A DNA stretch of 64,000 nucleotides from Cryphonectria parasitica EP155. Lineage: Eukaryota > Ascomycota > Sordariomycetes > Diaporthales > Cryphonectriaceae. A model generated the notes under the pieces. That model saw only the letters and a program-made list of their open reading frames with translations. It made no database searches and was not told the origin of the DNA. The position numbers were made by a program, and so were the translations under genes. Positions 39,657-51,711 of the stretch are shown here, piece by piece (the stretch's first letter is position 1; each line of letters opens with the position of its first letter). The stretch spans positions 1,054,001 through 1,118,000 of the forward strand of contig NW_024468917.1 of NCBI RefSeq assembly GCF_011745365.1, given 5' to 3'.

Positions 39657-41939
39657 CTAGAGCTTGAAGCTGATACTGGTCGAGGCCCTCGCCTCCTGTG
39701 ACTTATTGCCTTCCATGTCCAACACCTCGCCCTTCTTGTTGATCACCTTGACGCCGCCCTTCTTCAGGTCCGCCATGGTATCCTTCTTCTCCTGCGCCTT
39801 CTTGGACAACTTTGTAGTCTCACCGCCGGCCTTCCTGATCCTCTCCTTCTCTCTTCTCCGCCTGCGCAGCTTGTCTTCACGGCTCATCTCTTGTCTTGCG
39901 ACCGGCAGCCCGCTCTTGGCCACCACCTCGCTCTTGTCCGCCTTGTCATCCTTGCCTGGTGCATATACCTCCTGCGGGGCGATCATGCTCTCACCACCGC
40001 TGACGCCCTGGGCCGTGGTGGGCTGTGCGTCCTCCATCGTGACCGTGGCCACGTCAGCCACGACGGTCAGGGACGGCGCGGCCGGCTTGGGCTTGTAGTG
40101 CCAGCTGCTGAGGGCGTCGAGTTTCGAAGAGACATCTTTCCACATATTCTCGATCTCCTTCTCTTCTCGGCGCATCTTCTCGTCCTTGGCACTGACGTAC
40201 GAGTCTGGGTTGGCGTTCTTGACATGCTCCTCCTCGTAGATCTCTGCGAGGCTCTGCTTCGCCTTGGAGTCGTCCAGCTCGATCAGGCCACGGCGCACGT
40301 CGGCAGGCACGTCGGCGTTAGGCCGTCGCTTGACGACCTCGTCGAACTCGCCGGCAATAATGCGGCGCTTGACGAGGTCTTCAATCTCTTCGCTGACCTC
40401 CTCGGTGACGACCGTGATCGGCTTGCCCGCGTGCTCAAAGTCGAGGTCTTCTTCCAGGAGAGAGTTCATCGGCCGGCTGGCAGCTGATGCCTCGCCGGAA
40501 AGCGTCCATGCCCGCTTGGCCACGAGCTCAGACTCCATCCTGCTGATCTCCTCGGCCAGTTTAGCCTGTCGTCTCTCATGGGCCGATCTGCGGGACTTGG
40601 GGTCTCCTGCGGAGACGTCTGAGAGCGCATCCTCCTCATCAGAGTGTTCTGACATGTCCTCGAAGAGATCGCGCCGCACGTCGCCCATGGCCCTCTCTAT
40701 GTCCTGGTCATCAGGCGCTGCTTGTCGCTGTGGCTGAGACTTTCTAGGCTTCTCGCCTTTCTTGGCTTTCTTGGGCGGAGGCGCAAAAAAGTCCTTGTAG
40801 AATATGTCATTGGCGGTAAGATCCATGCCCATGTCTCCCTCAAGCCCGTCCGCCAAGTTGCCCGCCTCATCGTCGCTCGCGCCCTCTGGAGCGTCGAGGT
40901 CCATGTCGCCAAAAGTTGGACCGGCTTCGTCATCATCATCATCCCCTTCGTCCTCAAGACCTGACAGACCATCTTCCTCCTCGTCGTCATTGGATTTTCT
41001 GCCCTTTAGTTTGCCCTGGGGCTCCGAGAAGGGGTCCCCGTGCCAGTTGATGTCTTCATCCTCGCTTGCCTGATCTGTATGTGGGTCGGCCTTGTAGTCC
41101 TGTTCCTCAAACCACTGGGACTGCTTGTTGAAGTCGTCTATCGAAAAGAACCCGTCATTCAAGCCGTTCGGATCTTCGACATAGATTCCGGTAGGTTGGT
41201 TGATATTATCTTCTTCATCCTCTTCCAGGCCGTCCTCGTCGAGCTCTTCGTTATCGTCCAGGGCCTCAATGTCTTCGACGTCTTCCTCTGTGGACAATTC
41301 ATCATCTTGTTGGGACTCGGCATCCTCCCAGTCCTCTTGGCCAGACCCACTGACAGCGTCGTCGTCGTCACCCTCCTCCTCCCCTCCGTTGAGCGAGCTG
41401 ACGTCGGACGCATTCTCATCGTACCGCCCCCTCTTGAGATGTCCATCCACGTCGTCGATCACGTCTCCCTCTTTGAGCAACTGGCCATCCTCCTCCAGCT
41501 CTGCCAGCAAGTCTTTCGAGGCCTGCAGCGCGGACTGGATAATTCTTCTAGCCTGCTGCCACACCTGGCCCGTCTCGAAGCCCTCCACGTGCAGCCGCCG
41601 TATCTTGAGCACATCCCCACTGCCGCTACCGGCCTCCCTCTTCCTTTTCTTCTCCCTCAGCCTCCTCGCCGCCTGTTCGTCGCCTACCTGGCCCGCAAAC
41701 GCGTCCAGCGCATGCTTGGCCCAGTGTAGCCCCGCCGTAGACACGGAGGCGGGCGGCTGGAGGAAAGTATGTCTGTTCTCGGCCCGGAGGGCATCGAGGA
41801 AGGCAAGCATCGAGGCCGTCTCGTGCGGCGAAGTGACCATGGCGGCCATGATGCCAGGGTTATCGTGGGCGTGGGTAAGCGTGTTGGAGGAGGTTGATGC
41901 CAGTGAGGACGACGTGGTGCTGCCCTCTGCTGCGGCCAT
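39657..41939 (-). CDS. MPP10: U3 small nucleolar ribonucleoprotein component Mpp10
   Basis: Nucleolar factor of the SSU processome needed for early 18S pre-rRNA cleavages; partners Imp3 and Imp4 (family knowledge). Intronless, 760 aa. Visible layout: N-terminal helical region, a long acidic middle (about residues 180-360, with Asp/Glu runs such as EEEGDDDDAV), then NDIFYKDFFAPPPKKAKKG, RRDLFEDMS, a coiled segment with RRQAKLAEEISRMESEL, and the conserved C-terminal block SLLEEDLDFEHAGKPITVVT, EEIEDLVKRRI, EFDEVVKRRP, SLAEIYEEEHVK. The end is Lys/Arg-rich (LRRRRREKERIRKAGG). Start at the first Met of the open frame. Several long frames on the opposite strand are shadows of the acidic repeats. 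Confidence 0.95.
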   Translation of the reverse strand: MAAAEGSTTSSSLASTSSNTLTHAHDNPGIMAAMVTSPHETASMLAFLDALRAENRHTFLQPPASVSTAGLHWAKHALDAFAGQVGDEQAARRLREKKRKREAGSGSGDVLKIRRLHVEGFETGQVWQQARRIIQSALQASKDLLAELEEDGQLLKEGDVIDDVDGHLKRGRYDENASDVSSLNGGEEEGDDDDAVSGSGQEDWEDAESQQDDELSTEEDVEDIEALDDNEELDEDGLEEDEEDNINQPTGIYVEDPNGLNDGFFSIDDFNKQSQWFEEQDYKADPHTDQASEDEDINWHGDPFSEPQGKLKGRKSNDDEEEDGLSGLEDEGDDDDDEAGPTFGDMDLDAPEGASDDEAGNLADGLEGDMGMDLTANDIFYKDFFAPPPKKAKKGEKPRKSQPQRQAAPDDQDIERAMGDVRRDLFEDMSEHSDEEDALSDVSAGDPKSRRSAHERRQAKLAEEISRMESELVAKRAWTLSGEASAASRPMNSLLEEDLDFEHAGKPITVVTEEVSEEIEDLVKRRIIAGEFDEVVKRRPNADVPADVRRGLIELDDSKAKQSLAEIYEEEHVKNANPDSYVSAKDEKMRREEKEIENMWKDVSSKLDALSSWHYKPKPAAPSLTVVADVATVTMEDAQPTTAQGVSGGESMIAPQEVYAPGKDDKADKSEVVAKSGLPVARQEMSREDKLRRRRREKERIRKAGGETTKLSKKAQEKKDTMADLKKGGVKVINKKGEVLDMEGNKSQEARASTSISFKL

Positions 41940-44319
41940 GTCGGGGCCAGCGGTTTGTAACGGTCGGGAGAAGAGGAAAAAGGGTGTGTCGTTGTTGGGC
42001 TGGCTTGGCTTGGCGCGCGGCTTGAAAACTCAAAACAAGAAGCTTTTTCTTCTTCTTCCTTCTTTTTCACTGCGCGACCCTGCCAATCTGGCCCTGCTGC
42101 TGCTTGCTTGCTTGCTTGCTAGGTGCTAACAAGAAAAATTCATAAGAGTTTAAAATTTTCACGTAGGGGGGGGCTTGAGCCGCTGTGGATTATTGGCTGG
42201 CAGGCTAGGTAGGTGGGGGATGGGGAAACGCTAGGATACCCCACCCCGTATTGGTGAGCTGCTGAACTTAACTACTATGTATACCACATAGCACTAATAT
42301 GGCACGTATGGTACTGTGGTACAGGGGCACGAGGGCAGAGGGCTGGAGGGGTAGCACTAACACTAGCCTGACAACCTCCTGGAGTAGTGCCGCAGTACTA
42401 CCGGCTAACCGGTGCAACTCGGGGTAAGTTTCTCTCACGTTGTCACGGACCCTGGAATTATCCTTTAGCCGTTCGAAGAAAGTGAAGACGCAGTCGCTCA
42501 ATACTTCGTACAATCATAATAGACAACCTCATGCACAAAGGTGGTCCCACAGAGGTCCTGCAGCAGTTCCGCACTGGTTCTGCGCACAACGTCCAAGCCA
42601 CCATCAGCTCCTAAGTCCTGGACGCCAGACAGAGAGCACTGGCTGACCCGGTAAAATGTGGTGGAACATTCTCAGAGGCAACCCGTTGATTCGGGTAAAT
42701 ACACCAACCAAACAGCGTGTGTTCTTGGTCAAAGCGGCAGAGTTTTCCTTCTTCGAGTCCAGCCCAGTCAACAGCTCGACCTTTTGGTGTCACAATCTGG
42801 ACAATCTATCTATGCAGGTGGGGCCCACGTAAAAAGAGAGGGGAGTGGGGTTGACCAAAAAGTGGTGTTGCATCTGCCAGCCTTGTATTCATGCGATAGT
42901 TGCAGCAGGTCTTCTTCTTTTCTCTCCATGAGGCACGACGTCACGAGAGCAGATTCTCATTACGAGTCCAGCCATATATCTCGTATGTTTCTCTTCCCAT
43001 CTCAGACACTCGTGAATATGAGATGTCATTATGGCTTGACAATAGCAACGTCGGTGAGGGACGCCATGGCAGACCGTTGGATTGCACCAGACGCCTCGGG
43101 TCTGACGGGACGGGAGGCTAATGCGGGTGTACACACCAGAACTCACGGTCGAGATCGCTGAGTATACTATAATACAGACTGAATTGCTCACCACAACAAG
43201 GGGTTTTTCCTTTCTTTCTCTTGTCCTTCCTGGCCCCTCGTTGTTTCTATTCTCTATTGAAGGAACAAACTGCGGCCGCGATTGAAAACGAGCCGGCTGG
43301 ATGCGGCCCGGATAAGCCGCCGGGGCATGTGCGGTTTGTGGATCGAGGTGTGTTGCCTTGCATTCAAGTTCCTCGTCCAGCACAACGTAGGATCAAGTAT
43401 GAAATCTATAGCCAGGCCAACAGCCTACGTTAGACCCATTGAATTTGAGGGAAGGAAAGAGAAGGGGGGGCGGGAAAGGAAAATCAAAAGTAAAAGCAGG
43501 AAAGGAGAGAAGAAACAAACCCAAAATTGGAGCTAGAAGTCAGGTATTGGTCTTGGCGATCTTGACTTTTGACTCTTCAAGTCCGAAACATGTGTGGATG
43601 GATACTTGTTGTGGTGATGGGTGGTGGTGGTGGTGGGCGGGAGGTTTGATTCGAACGGCCATGCTAACGAAAAGGCCAAAAAGGCCTAGACCTTGTCACT
43701 GTGGCACAAACCCTTGGTTTCCAAGCCGCTGAACCACAGTCAAGGCCCCGTCTATCTCAGCCCCTTGTTCCCTGCACCTGGCTCGATACGTGATAAGAAC
43801 GTCTTGCCATGGACCATAGTATTAACTTTTGCATCATGAATGTCTAGACGGATGTGACGTTGGGAAGGCCGGCCTGAGAGCTTGTGATGGTTCCCGCCCC
43901 TCCCATTTTTTACTCAAGTCGTTAACTAAGTACTTAGTAGATAACGATCATCCCAGCCTTTCCTCAGTGACTGACACATTTCTTGTGAGGCCTCAAATAT
44001 TCATCTCGTCCTTTTGCTTTTTCAGTCCTGCCATCCTGCCCCAATCAATCGCATGGAGATCGATTGACCCCTGAAATCCTTCTACCAGCGGCTCCGCTAA
44101 CAGTAACACTTATCCCGCCCCTCCCCCCCAAACCACCCCTTCCTTAATTTATTTCCTTGTTCTCCAATTCCCTGTTTTGTCGACGTCACTTTTGTATCGA
44201 TTTCGGGGTACATCAGCATCCGACACAGCCGATTCGCGCATGTCCACGCACGCTGTGTGTGTGTACCTTGGTGGCAGCTCGGTTCGGCCACAAACAAGAG
44301 GTCGGACGGGAACAAGGCG
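41940..44319. other. 2.4-kb divergent promoter region (MPP10 / SPX gene)
   Basis: Holds the 5' regions of both genes. Open frames 42658-43161 (plus) and 42889-43383 (minus) overlap on opposite strands and show no family features; 42268-42513 (minus) is likewise unassigned. A short (CTTG)n run lies at about 42103-42120. No gene called. Confidence 0.55.
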
Positions 44320-46126
44320 ATGAAGTACGGACAGAAGTTTGAGAGGGAATCGGTGCCAGAATGGAGCCTCCGTACGTCGTCATTATGCCCCCATCACAGA
44401 GTGCAAATTCAACCCATGCGATCTTGACTTTTTCTTTCGACGTGTTACTGACAACTGATTTCTTCCTTTTCTAACTCTCTCTTTCTCTCTCTACAGATAA
44501 TATCGACTACAATTCCCTCAAGCATTATATCAAAGTCCACACCACAAAAGGCGAGGCCAGAGCGGTCGCCATACCTGGCCAGCCCGACACCCACCTTGCC
44601 AAGGTCGAGAACGAGCTTTACAACGAACTCTGCAATCAACATGCCCGCGCCGGTCTCTTTGTCACCGCAAAGGCAGACGAGATAAACCGCCGGCTCCGTA
44701 CGCATATCCCCTCTTCTTTTCTTCTACGAGCCCTGCCCTGCTCGGCCGCTTGGCCCTTGGGCAGACCAGGTAGAACTGACGTCGTCAAACCACACACAGA
44801 GCACCTCTCTGACGAGACACACCGACTCATCCTACGCTGCGCCAATACACAACGAGAGAACACATCTAGGAAGCGGCATCGCAAGTTTACGAGACTTGGC
44901 CGCCAAGTCCTAGACTGCGGTGAGGACATACAACACCTCGAGAGATTTGTCGGCGCGCAGACCATCGCCTTTCGCAAACTCCTCAAGAAATACAAGGTCC
45001 GTGCTCTGATACGACAAAAGATAGATAGGAGGGAACACATGGCAGATTTAGGGGTGGATGGAGAAACATGACTGACGTGTCTCGGCAGAAATGGACCGGC
45101 TCCAGCACGCTGGGCGCTCGGTTCAGAGATAACGTTCTGGACCAGCCCAAGAGCTTCACCAGAAAGGACCTCCAGCCTTTACAGCGAGCGTACGAGGAAG
45201 TACTATCCACGATCCGCGATTCGACCCCCGTGCGAAGCCTACCTCAATCCCCAACTCCTGATCACGAACACATCACCGACTCCGAATCGGTTAGCCCACG
45301 TCAGTCCCTACGGCGGGTGAGAATTAACTCGGGGCCACCGCGAACGTATATGTTCCACCCCCCGAGGGAGGAGAATATCGGCTACTGGAACGAGTACGAC
45401 AACGGCAGCGAAAACGGCGACATGGAGGACAACTACGCAATATACGTTCACCCTGAGGACGAGACGACTAATGCAGACCTCAAGGCCATACTGCATGCAT
45501 TCACCAGACCCTTCTCGCAAGCCCGCTCGTGGGTCACATCACGCGAACCAGAGCGTCAATCCCTCCTCGGCCGACAGCGGAGCGACTCGACCTACGGCTC
45601 GACAGGCTCCGTACCCTCCCCTGGCGACCACAGCTACTTCACTAGCCCACCGGGCCGTCTGTCGCCGCCTAGCCGAGGCAACGACTCCAGCACCGCCGTC
45701 GAGACGGATGCTGAGGACGAGGCAGACCTCGGCCCCGGCTACTCGAGCTCCGAGGAGTTCCCGTCAGGCTACCAGACACACTACGCCTCCCTGCCCAGCA
45801 TCCATGACCAGCGCATGTACGTCTACAAGGACCGCGTGCTATTCCTCGCCACCAGCGGCCTGTTTGCCATGGCCTTCCTGCTGCTAGGCATCGCCACCGT
45901 GCTGATCCTCACGGGGAGGCACAAGCTGCGGGTCGAGGTCGATGCCGGCGCCACGCTAGGCGCGGTCGTCTCCATCGGGTGTGGTTGTACCGCGCTCGCA
46001 ATAGCCATGACGAGGTGGGACAGCCTCAGCCTGGCGAATCGGGTCGTCATCTCCGTCACTTTTGTTACTGTCTTTGCGCTGAACGGCATGCTGCTTCTCT
46101 TGGTCATGGGGAATACAGCATTATGA
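44320..46126 (+). CDS. SPX-domain protein with C-terminal membrane helices (VTC5-like)
   Basis: 495 aa; exons 44320-44371, 44497-44697, 44800-44996, 45089-46126 with phases 1, 1, 0. Begins MKYGQKFERESVPEW, the typical SPX start (YG-x2-F/L-x5-PEW). SPX continues with NIDYNSLKHYIK and a basic helix around KFTRLGRQVLDC and FRKLLKKYKKW, residues that bind inositol pyrophosphates in this family. The middle (about residues 190-390) is Ser/Pro-rich and probably disordered. The C terminus has three hydrophobic helices (LFLATSGLFAMAFLLLGIA; GAVVSIGCGCTALAIAM; VVISVTFVTVFALNGMLLLL), like DUF202/VTC1-type regions. No VTC-type polyphosphate polymerase domain is present. The best analogy is yeast Vtc5, an accessory subunit of the vacuolar transporter chaperone; this assignment is inference from architecture. 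Confidence 0.9.
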
Positions 46127-46705
46127 ACACTGCTAGTTCCGATTCCCCTTATTCACGAGAAATAGGTATTTTTTCTTCTTGGGTTGTCAATCAGTTCTCT
46201 GGGCGGGTCTAGAAGTGTCTCCTTTTCGATACCGAATATTGTTTCCCGTTTTTTCTGTCTGTTTTCTCTTATTTGTTAATGAATGGCGCTGGACTGGCAT
46301 TCTTGTTCATATGGGATAGCGGGCTTAGAGCTTTCACAATGATAGTACCGTTTCACAGCGTCCTCGTTGAGGTGATGTATGTGCGTTTGTGTACATGAGC
46401 GAATATACTGGGTGGTTGACGTACAACTACAAGCAGGCTATTTCGGACGCCTGGCTCCGTGATGGACGGTTCAGGGACCATCAGCCAATTTATCCGACAC
46501 AACACTGCCAGTCTGAGCCGAGCAGCAGCAGCAGCCCAGTTAGGATCTGGCTGTCGTCTTTCGCTGCTTTAGTAGTCCGGTCTATAAGTAACAGAGCCGC
46601 TCTATACCCCCTGCTCTTGTGTTCGCAGCCTGAACCGCCTCTCTCTCTCTCTCTTTTGTTTCTTCCTCGATAGTTTTATTGTTGCGCCCACACAGCCACC
46701 TCACG
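46127..46705. other. Intergenic between SPX gene and small secreted-protein gene
   Basis: Tandem spacer with 3' UTR of the SPX gene and promoter of the next. No gene seen. Confidence 0.5.
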
Positions 46706-47563
46706 ATGTTGCCTGCACTGCTCGTCACGCTGGCGCTTCCTTTCGCTGCGCTGGCGGAACCGCAGCAAATTCGCTCGGTTGAGGATCCAATCTTGCATTA
46801 CTACTTGCAGGCCTACTCTGGAAACAGTAGGTTCCCCTCGCCTTAACACTGCACCACCCACCAACACAAATTTGGGGGAGTTATAGAGAACCACAGAAAG
46901 GAGACATCTCACATGAGTGGAAACCATCCATCGAGCAGCGCGCACTCCCAAAGAAGGCTGACGGCGTATATGATCTCAAAGATACCCTCGCCACAGTAGG
47001 CCCGGAGACGACGTCCGAGTACTTTACTGTCAACGGAACGATCCAGTCGACGAATTCATCCTTGTACCTGAACGTGGGAAATGACACGACGTCGTATAAG
47101 ACGCTTACCTTTGGGGCTGCTGCTACGATGAGCGAGTGGACACTCGAGGGAGACACGATTGTCACGGCAGAAACGAGTATATATGGAAGACGTGAGTCGC
47201 AACAATAGCTTGATATCCAACTGATGATAGCCCCTTCCGGCTTCTCGCCCTGCTGTTTCCCTTCAGTCGCTCTCTGGTCTTTTTATTTGTTCTTTTTTTT
47301 GAGAGAGAGAGAGAGAGAAATCGAGGAAGTGGAGAAGGGAAGAGCCGGGTTTCCTTGAAAGACTTGACCCGAGGGAGTGATGCTGGCAATGGAAAGAGGG
47401 TATGAGGCTAGGCTGACTGGGTCTTCTGTGCACAGAACTGAATTTCCTCGCCTGCGAGCTGGATGCGGACTACTGGCAGGTCTACCTCCAGACGGGCAGC
47501 GACACGCCGGCTAGTGGGACGTGTAGCAACTATCAAACACTGCATCTGCCCTGTATCTGCTGA
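46706..47563 (+). CDS. Small secreted protein, unknown function
   Basis: 183 aa; exons 46706-46826, 46889-47191, 47436-47563. The join at exon 2 was chosen by phase (acceptor TATAGAG). Signal peptide MLPALLVTLALPFAALA with a cleavage site before EPQQ. The mature protein has three visible N-glycosylation sequons (NGT, NSS, NDT), a Thr/Ser-rich middle (VGPETTSEYFTVNGT, LYLNVGNDTTSYKTLTFG), and cysteines only near the C terminus (LACELDADYWQVYLQTG; GTCSNY; LPCIC). Frames are consistent from ATG to TGA, which supports a real gene. I do not recognise a family. It lies upstream of the secreted GH79 gene on the same strand, fitting an extracellular gene neighbourhood. No GPI signal is seen. Confidence 0.68.
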
Positions 47564-49853
47564 TTCGTGCAGTGCGTTGAGGGTGGAGCAGCGTGATAAG
47601 GAATGCACCTCGAAATACGCCCGTCAGAGATGGGATTTTTGGCTTAGGTCAGGGATTCAAAGCGGTTCGGTTTGCGATGTTCACATTGCAGCCTTGTGCG
47701 AGGAAGAGACACGGGAGCGAAAGGAGATGGAAATAGGAAAAGAAAGGAATAGCAAGAGATTCCTCGCTTACCTGGTGAATTACCAGAGCTATCCATAGTC
47801 AATATCTCGAGAACAGCATTTTCTTGAGCTCAGAGTCGGTCAACATACTCTTCAGGAAGCACTGGAGCTAGCAATGTGATCGTTGACACTCTTCACTGAC
47901 AGTCTGAAGTATTTCAAAGCAAATTTTGTGCTGGTCAGACCATTCATCTCAACACATACAATCAAGCCACTGCCAAAACCATGGTCCATACCCCGCGCAG
48001 GTCATCATCTTGTTCAATGTGTACTTCTAAATCACAGACACAGATCTTTGAAGAGGCAGACCAAGATAGGGGATACGTCAGAATTAAGTAAACTATAGAT
48101 ATATATATATACATTCATATACATAGCTCCACAAACTACACCCAGGAACTATAAATGCGATATAATTTTTCAAAGTTGAGCAGAGTTTATATGATGCTTG
48201 ACGGTTCGCCTCAGTTCTTGTGTCTCCTCTGCTTAACATCAGGTACTATGCATTCAAGAAATGCACTCCTACTACTGCTCTGCCACATTAGGTCGAGAGA
48301 CTTCTCAAGAGAAATTCCATTCCTCAGAGAAGTCCATAAATTGCATGTGGATGGAAAATCAATAGGGCCTCAGAGATATACCATCCATTTCAGCATCCAT
48401 GACCTATATTTATTAAGAGATCTATAGTAATCTTGGCCCTACCAGAGATTTTACCTTTCCAGAAATCATTTATGCGCATTGTACCGAGCCATGTAATGCT
48501 TAGCTCACACAGATCTGTATAGTCTACACCTCCTCAGCCAAAGCCACACGCACACAGCCGAATTGTTTGGTGAGTGGCTTGATTTTATTATCAAGGAGAG
48601 GGAGGGATCTTCACCAAGATGGTTGAATAAGAATTGGCTCTATGAATGTAGGTTCGTTGATCTATCATAAATTATGCTCCAGCGAAACTGAGTGTAGTTT
48701 GGGAGATTGAGATATGTACACAATACTATCTACCCAGTTTATGGCATGAAGGATAATTTCCCCTGGCCAGAATAGTTATGATTAGCCTTTTGGCCCTGTC
48801 ATTTGCTTGAAAGTACTTACTTACCTGGGTACGTAGACGCGCGTCGTCCTGGTCTCCACGTTCGTCCTGTTCTGCGGACTTTATTATATCGGCTGATGTA
48901 ACCCGGACGGCGGTGTATGCTTTGTTCTCCAGAAGAAAAGAAACAGAAAAGAAAACGAAAAGTAGGATCCTGGGTTCAGGGGTGCCTTGTCGCAAATGAA
49001 AGACCCGGCACTGCATGCGAGCTGTGCCTGGCACAAACTGAGAAATTCTGGTGATTCTCTTCTGCCAGACTTGACAGAGCCACTGCACTGAGGATCAGGC
49101 GATTTCTTACTGCAACAGGATCCGAACCCAGAACTTCTGCCTTGTCTCGTTCTACTCTTCTACTATAGTACTCTTCATCAACTATCGATTGCATACCATC
49201 GATGCTGCGGGTCCGATGACGTGCCATGCCCCTGTCTAAGACGTGAGACCGACTTGCGGGGATTTTATTCCGACATCCGATAAGGTCAGGGATGAACTCA
49301 CACCTCCTTTGACCTCGAAGGTCTTGTATTATTGTACTATTCAAGGAGGACACACAGACGCGAACCGTATGTCATAGCGTCAGAGCCTCCCTCTCCACCC
49401 CTCTCTCACGGGTCGGAAATCCCCAACCTCCTCCTTTCTATTTCCCGTATTGGATGTACAGTACCTAATACTATGTGTAGTGCTATCCCTCCCCTCACCG
49501 CACTGAGCTGAATCCCATGCCACTGCGACTGGGGGGGCTTGCTGCAGTTCGAATCGCGTGATGCCTGGGTGAGCACAGCAGACCATTCTTTAGACCAATC
49601 ATCAAGGCAATTTGGGACAAGTTGGTCCAGGGCTACAAGACCCAGTGCCGCTGTGGCGGGGAGTTGCCGAAGCCACATGCATGTTTACGTCGCCATGCGT
49701 CCAACAGAAGACGTGCTCCTGGTTCCTAGCTGCTGCTCATCTCGAAATCCTATTTATATGAACCTCAACCAAGGAGAAGGAGGAGGGGCAGAAGCAGCTA
49801 CCATGAGCTCTGCTAGTTCCTCTAATCAGGCAGTGCTAGATAGAGCGGTTGAG
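47564..49853. other. 2.3-kb AT-richer spacer before GH79
   Basis: No coding region supported. 47.9-48.7 kb is visibly AT-rich, with a TA run near 48096-48112. A minus-strand frame at 48976-49353 has a protein-like look but no family features or partner exons, so I leave it uncalled. The open frame of the GH79 exon extends upstream to 49539, so the true start could be earlier than called. Confidence 0.5.
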
Positions 49854-51517
49854 ATGGCGTCCAACAAGGTCCCTCGATACCTGCAGCAGGTCCTCGCATG
49901 GCTGACGGCTTGTACAGCGGCCCAGCCTTATGTCTCTGTTCCCTCTAGTGTGCCTTCGAATGCGTCGGGCATTGTCGACCCGGACTTTGCTGGGTTTGCC
50001 TTTGAGCAGGCCTCGCTCTGGAACTATGCTCTAGACGCTGACGGGAACGCAAATGAGTTCTCCATCAACCTGATTGCTGCCATCACCAACCGTACTGGCG
50101 GAAAGCCCCTGATCAGGCTAGGCGGAACCTCGTGAGTTTCTCTCGTCTTCTTCCTTTTCTTTTGCGTTGAAGCTTAGTTGAATATTCTTCTCATTGCTGA
50201 CTCCCCCAATACAAAAGAGCCGACTATGCGTATTATATCGAAAACCAGACCGACCCAGCACTGCCTCGTGCTGAGGTCTACAACTACCAAGATATCGGGG
50301 GCACAACAATTGGGCCCTCGTACTGGGAGCTGACCAAGAACTTCGCAAATGCACAGTACATCATCCAGACTCCGATGGCCATCACAGATGTCGACGAGAC
50401 AGTCCTGTGGGCGACGACGGTGGTCGAGGCGATTGGGATCGACAAGATCCACTCGTTCGAGCCAGGAAACGAAGCAGACCTGTACCCAGCCACGGGCCTG
50501 GACCCGCCCACCTACCAGGCGGCGCAGACCAACGAGAGCTACGTTGGGAACTTCACCAAGTACGCAGCAGCCATCGCGGATGCTGTGAATCTCACCTCCT
50601 CAGAGCCCTTCTTCCAGGCCTTTGACACAAGTGCCCACTTCGACGACTCAGATGCATGGGTCCTGGACGTTCCCACGGGCTTCGGCCTGGGGATCGATGA
50701 TGACAACATCGTCAAGACGGTGGCCCATCACTACTACCAGACCGACGGCGGCAGCGCCTCGACCCTGGCGACCGGGCTGATGACGCACAGCTCCATCACG
50801 GCGCACCTTGACCTGTTCAAGCCCGCCATCGCCTGGCTGCAGGCCAACAAGCCCGACATCCCCTACATCCTGTCCGAGATCGGCAACTCGCTGAACCCAA
50901 CGCACGACTACGCCTACCAGGCCGTCCTGGGCTCCGCCCTGTGGCAGGTGGACTTCCAGCTGTACGCCCTGAGCATCGGCGTGGCCCGCTTCAACTTCCA
51001 GCAGATCATGCACAGCGGGTTCGACCTGTGGCTGCCCCAGGCGTCGGGCACCAGCCAGCCGCAGGTGTTTGCCAGCTACTACGCGCAGCCGTTCGTGACG
51101 GACTTTGTAGGCAGCAGCGGCACCGCGCAGGTGGCCGCGCTGGACATCGAGGACGAGTCCACGGGGAACTGGGCCGGGTACGCGGCGTTCGAGGACGGCG
51201 TCCCCGCGCGGCTTGCATTTGTCAACTTGAATTACTGGAACAGCTCGAGCTCGACCACGGCCAGGGCCAGCCAGAACATCACCGTCAGTGTTCCGGATGG
51301 TGTCACGAGCGTGACCGTCGACCTGCTGAGCAGCCCGCTTGGTGCTGGCGGGAGTGCAGACTCCATCACATACGCAGGCAGCCAGTGGACCTATGAGAGC
51401 GCTGGGCTGGAGGTCAAGGGGGTGAGGGATGACTCGCAGGCCTTGGACGTGGTGGATGGGTCTGTGTCCATTGAGGTATATCAGAGCTCGGCTGTTCTGG
51501 TGCACCTGACGAGTTGA
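49854..51517 (+). CDS. Glycoside hydrolase family 79 (beta-glucuronidase-type), secreted
   Basis: Retaining glycosidase of clan GH-A; fungal GH79 enzymes release glucuronic acid (or 4-O-methyl-glucuronate) from arabinogalactan-type glycans. 525 aa; exons 49854-50131 and 50218-51517, phase 2 join rebuilding GGTSADYAYY. The start at 49854 gives a plausible signal peptide (VLAWLTACTAAQPYV); upstream in-frame Met codons exist, so the start is uncertain. Motifs: GFAFEQASLWNYA, KPLIRLGGTS, then the acid/base Glu178 in FEPGNEADLY and the nucleophile Glu313 in YILSEIGNS. The C-terminal beta domain ends SAVLVHLTS. Several N-glycosylation sequons (NRT, NES, NFT, NLT) agree with secretion. The 3' end is 194 bases from the convergent DUF3445 gene. 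Heparanase-like substrate preference is a weaker alternative. Confidence 0.92.
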
Positions 51518-51711
51518 GGAAGAACAAATGTAAAGAGAGAATGATATGTAGATAAGCAAAGCTCAGATAGGTACGAAGGATAAATTCTCTACATTCCTTT
51601 TTCTGAACTATGGTTCTCAATTTCTGGTCTGAATTTATCCAGCGTGGTATTTGGTCATGATATCCAATCCAACCATGCAACCCCAACTCCTCCTCGGCTT
51701 ACCTCACTCAC
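51518..51711. terminator. Convergent 3' region of GH79 and DUF3445 genes
   Basis: Under 200 bases separate the two stop codons, so both transcripts must terminate here or overlap. No specific polyadenylation element is claimed. Confidence 0.4.

Noticed and set aside
39891..40487. Plus-strand frames opposite MPP10
   Set aside because: Antisense shadows of an intact, motif-rich gene.
42658..43383. Two overlapping opposite-strand frames in the MPP10/SPX spacer
   Set aside because: No domain, no splice-consistent partner exons, mutually exclusive.
43630..43740. TTCGAATC near a short hairpin, checked as a tRNA on the minus strand
   Set aside because: T-stem does not pair and no acceptor stem can be formed.
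48976..49353. 125-codon minus frame with protein-like composition
   Set aside because: No recognised family and no upstream or downstream exon that fits; could be a decayed gene, but evidence is too thin.
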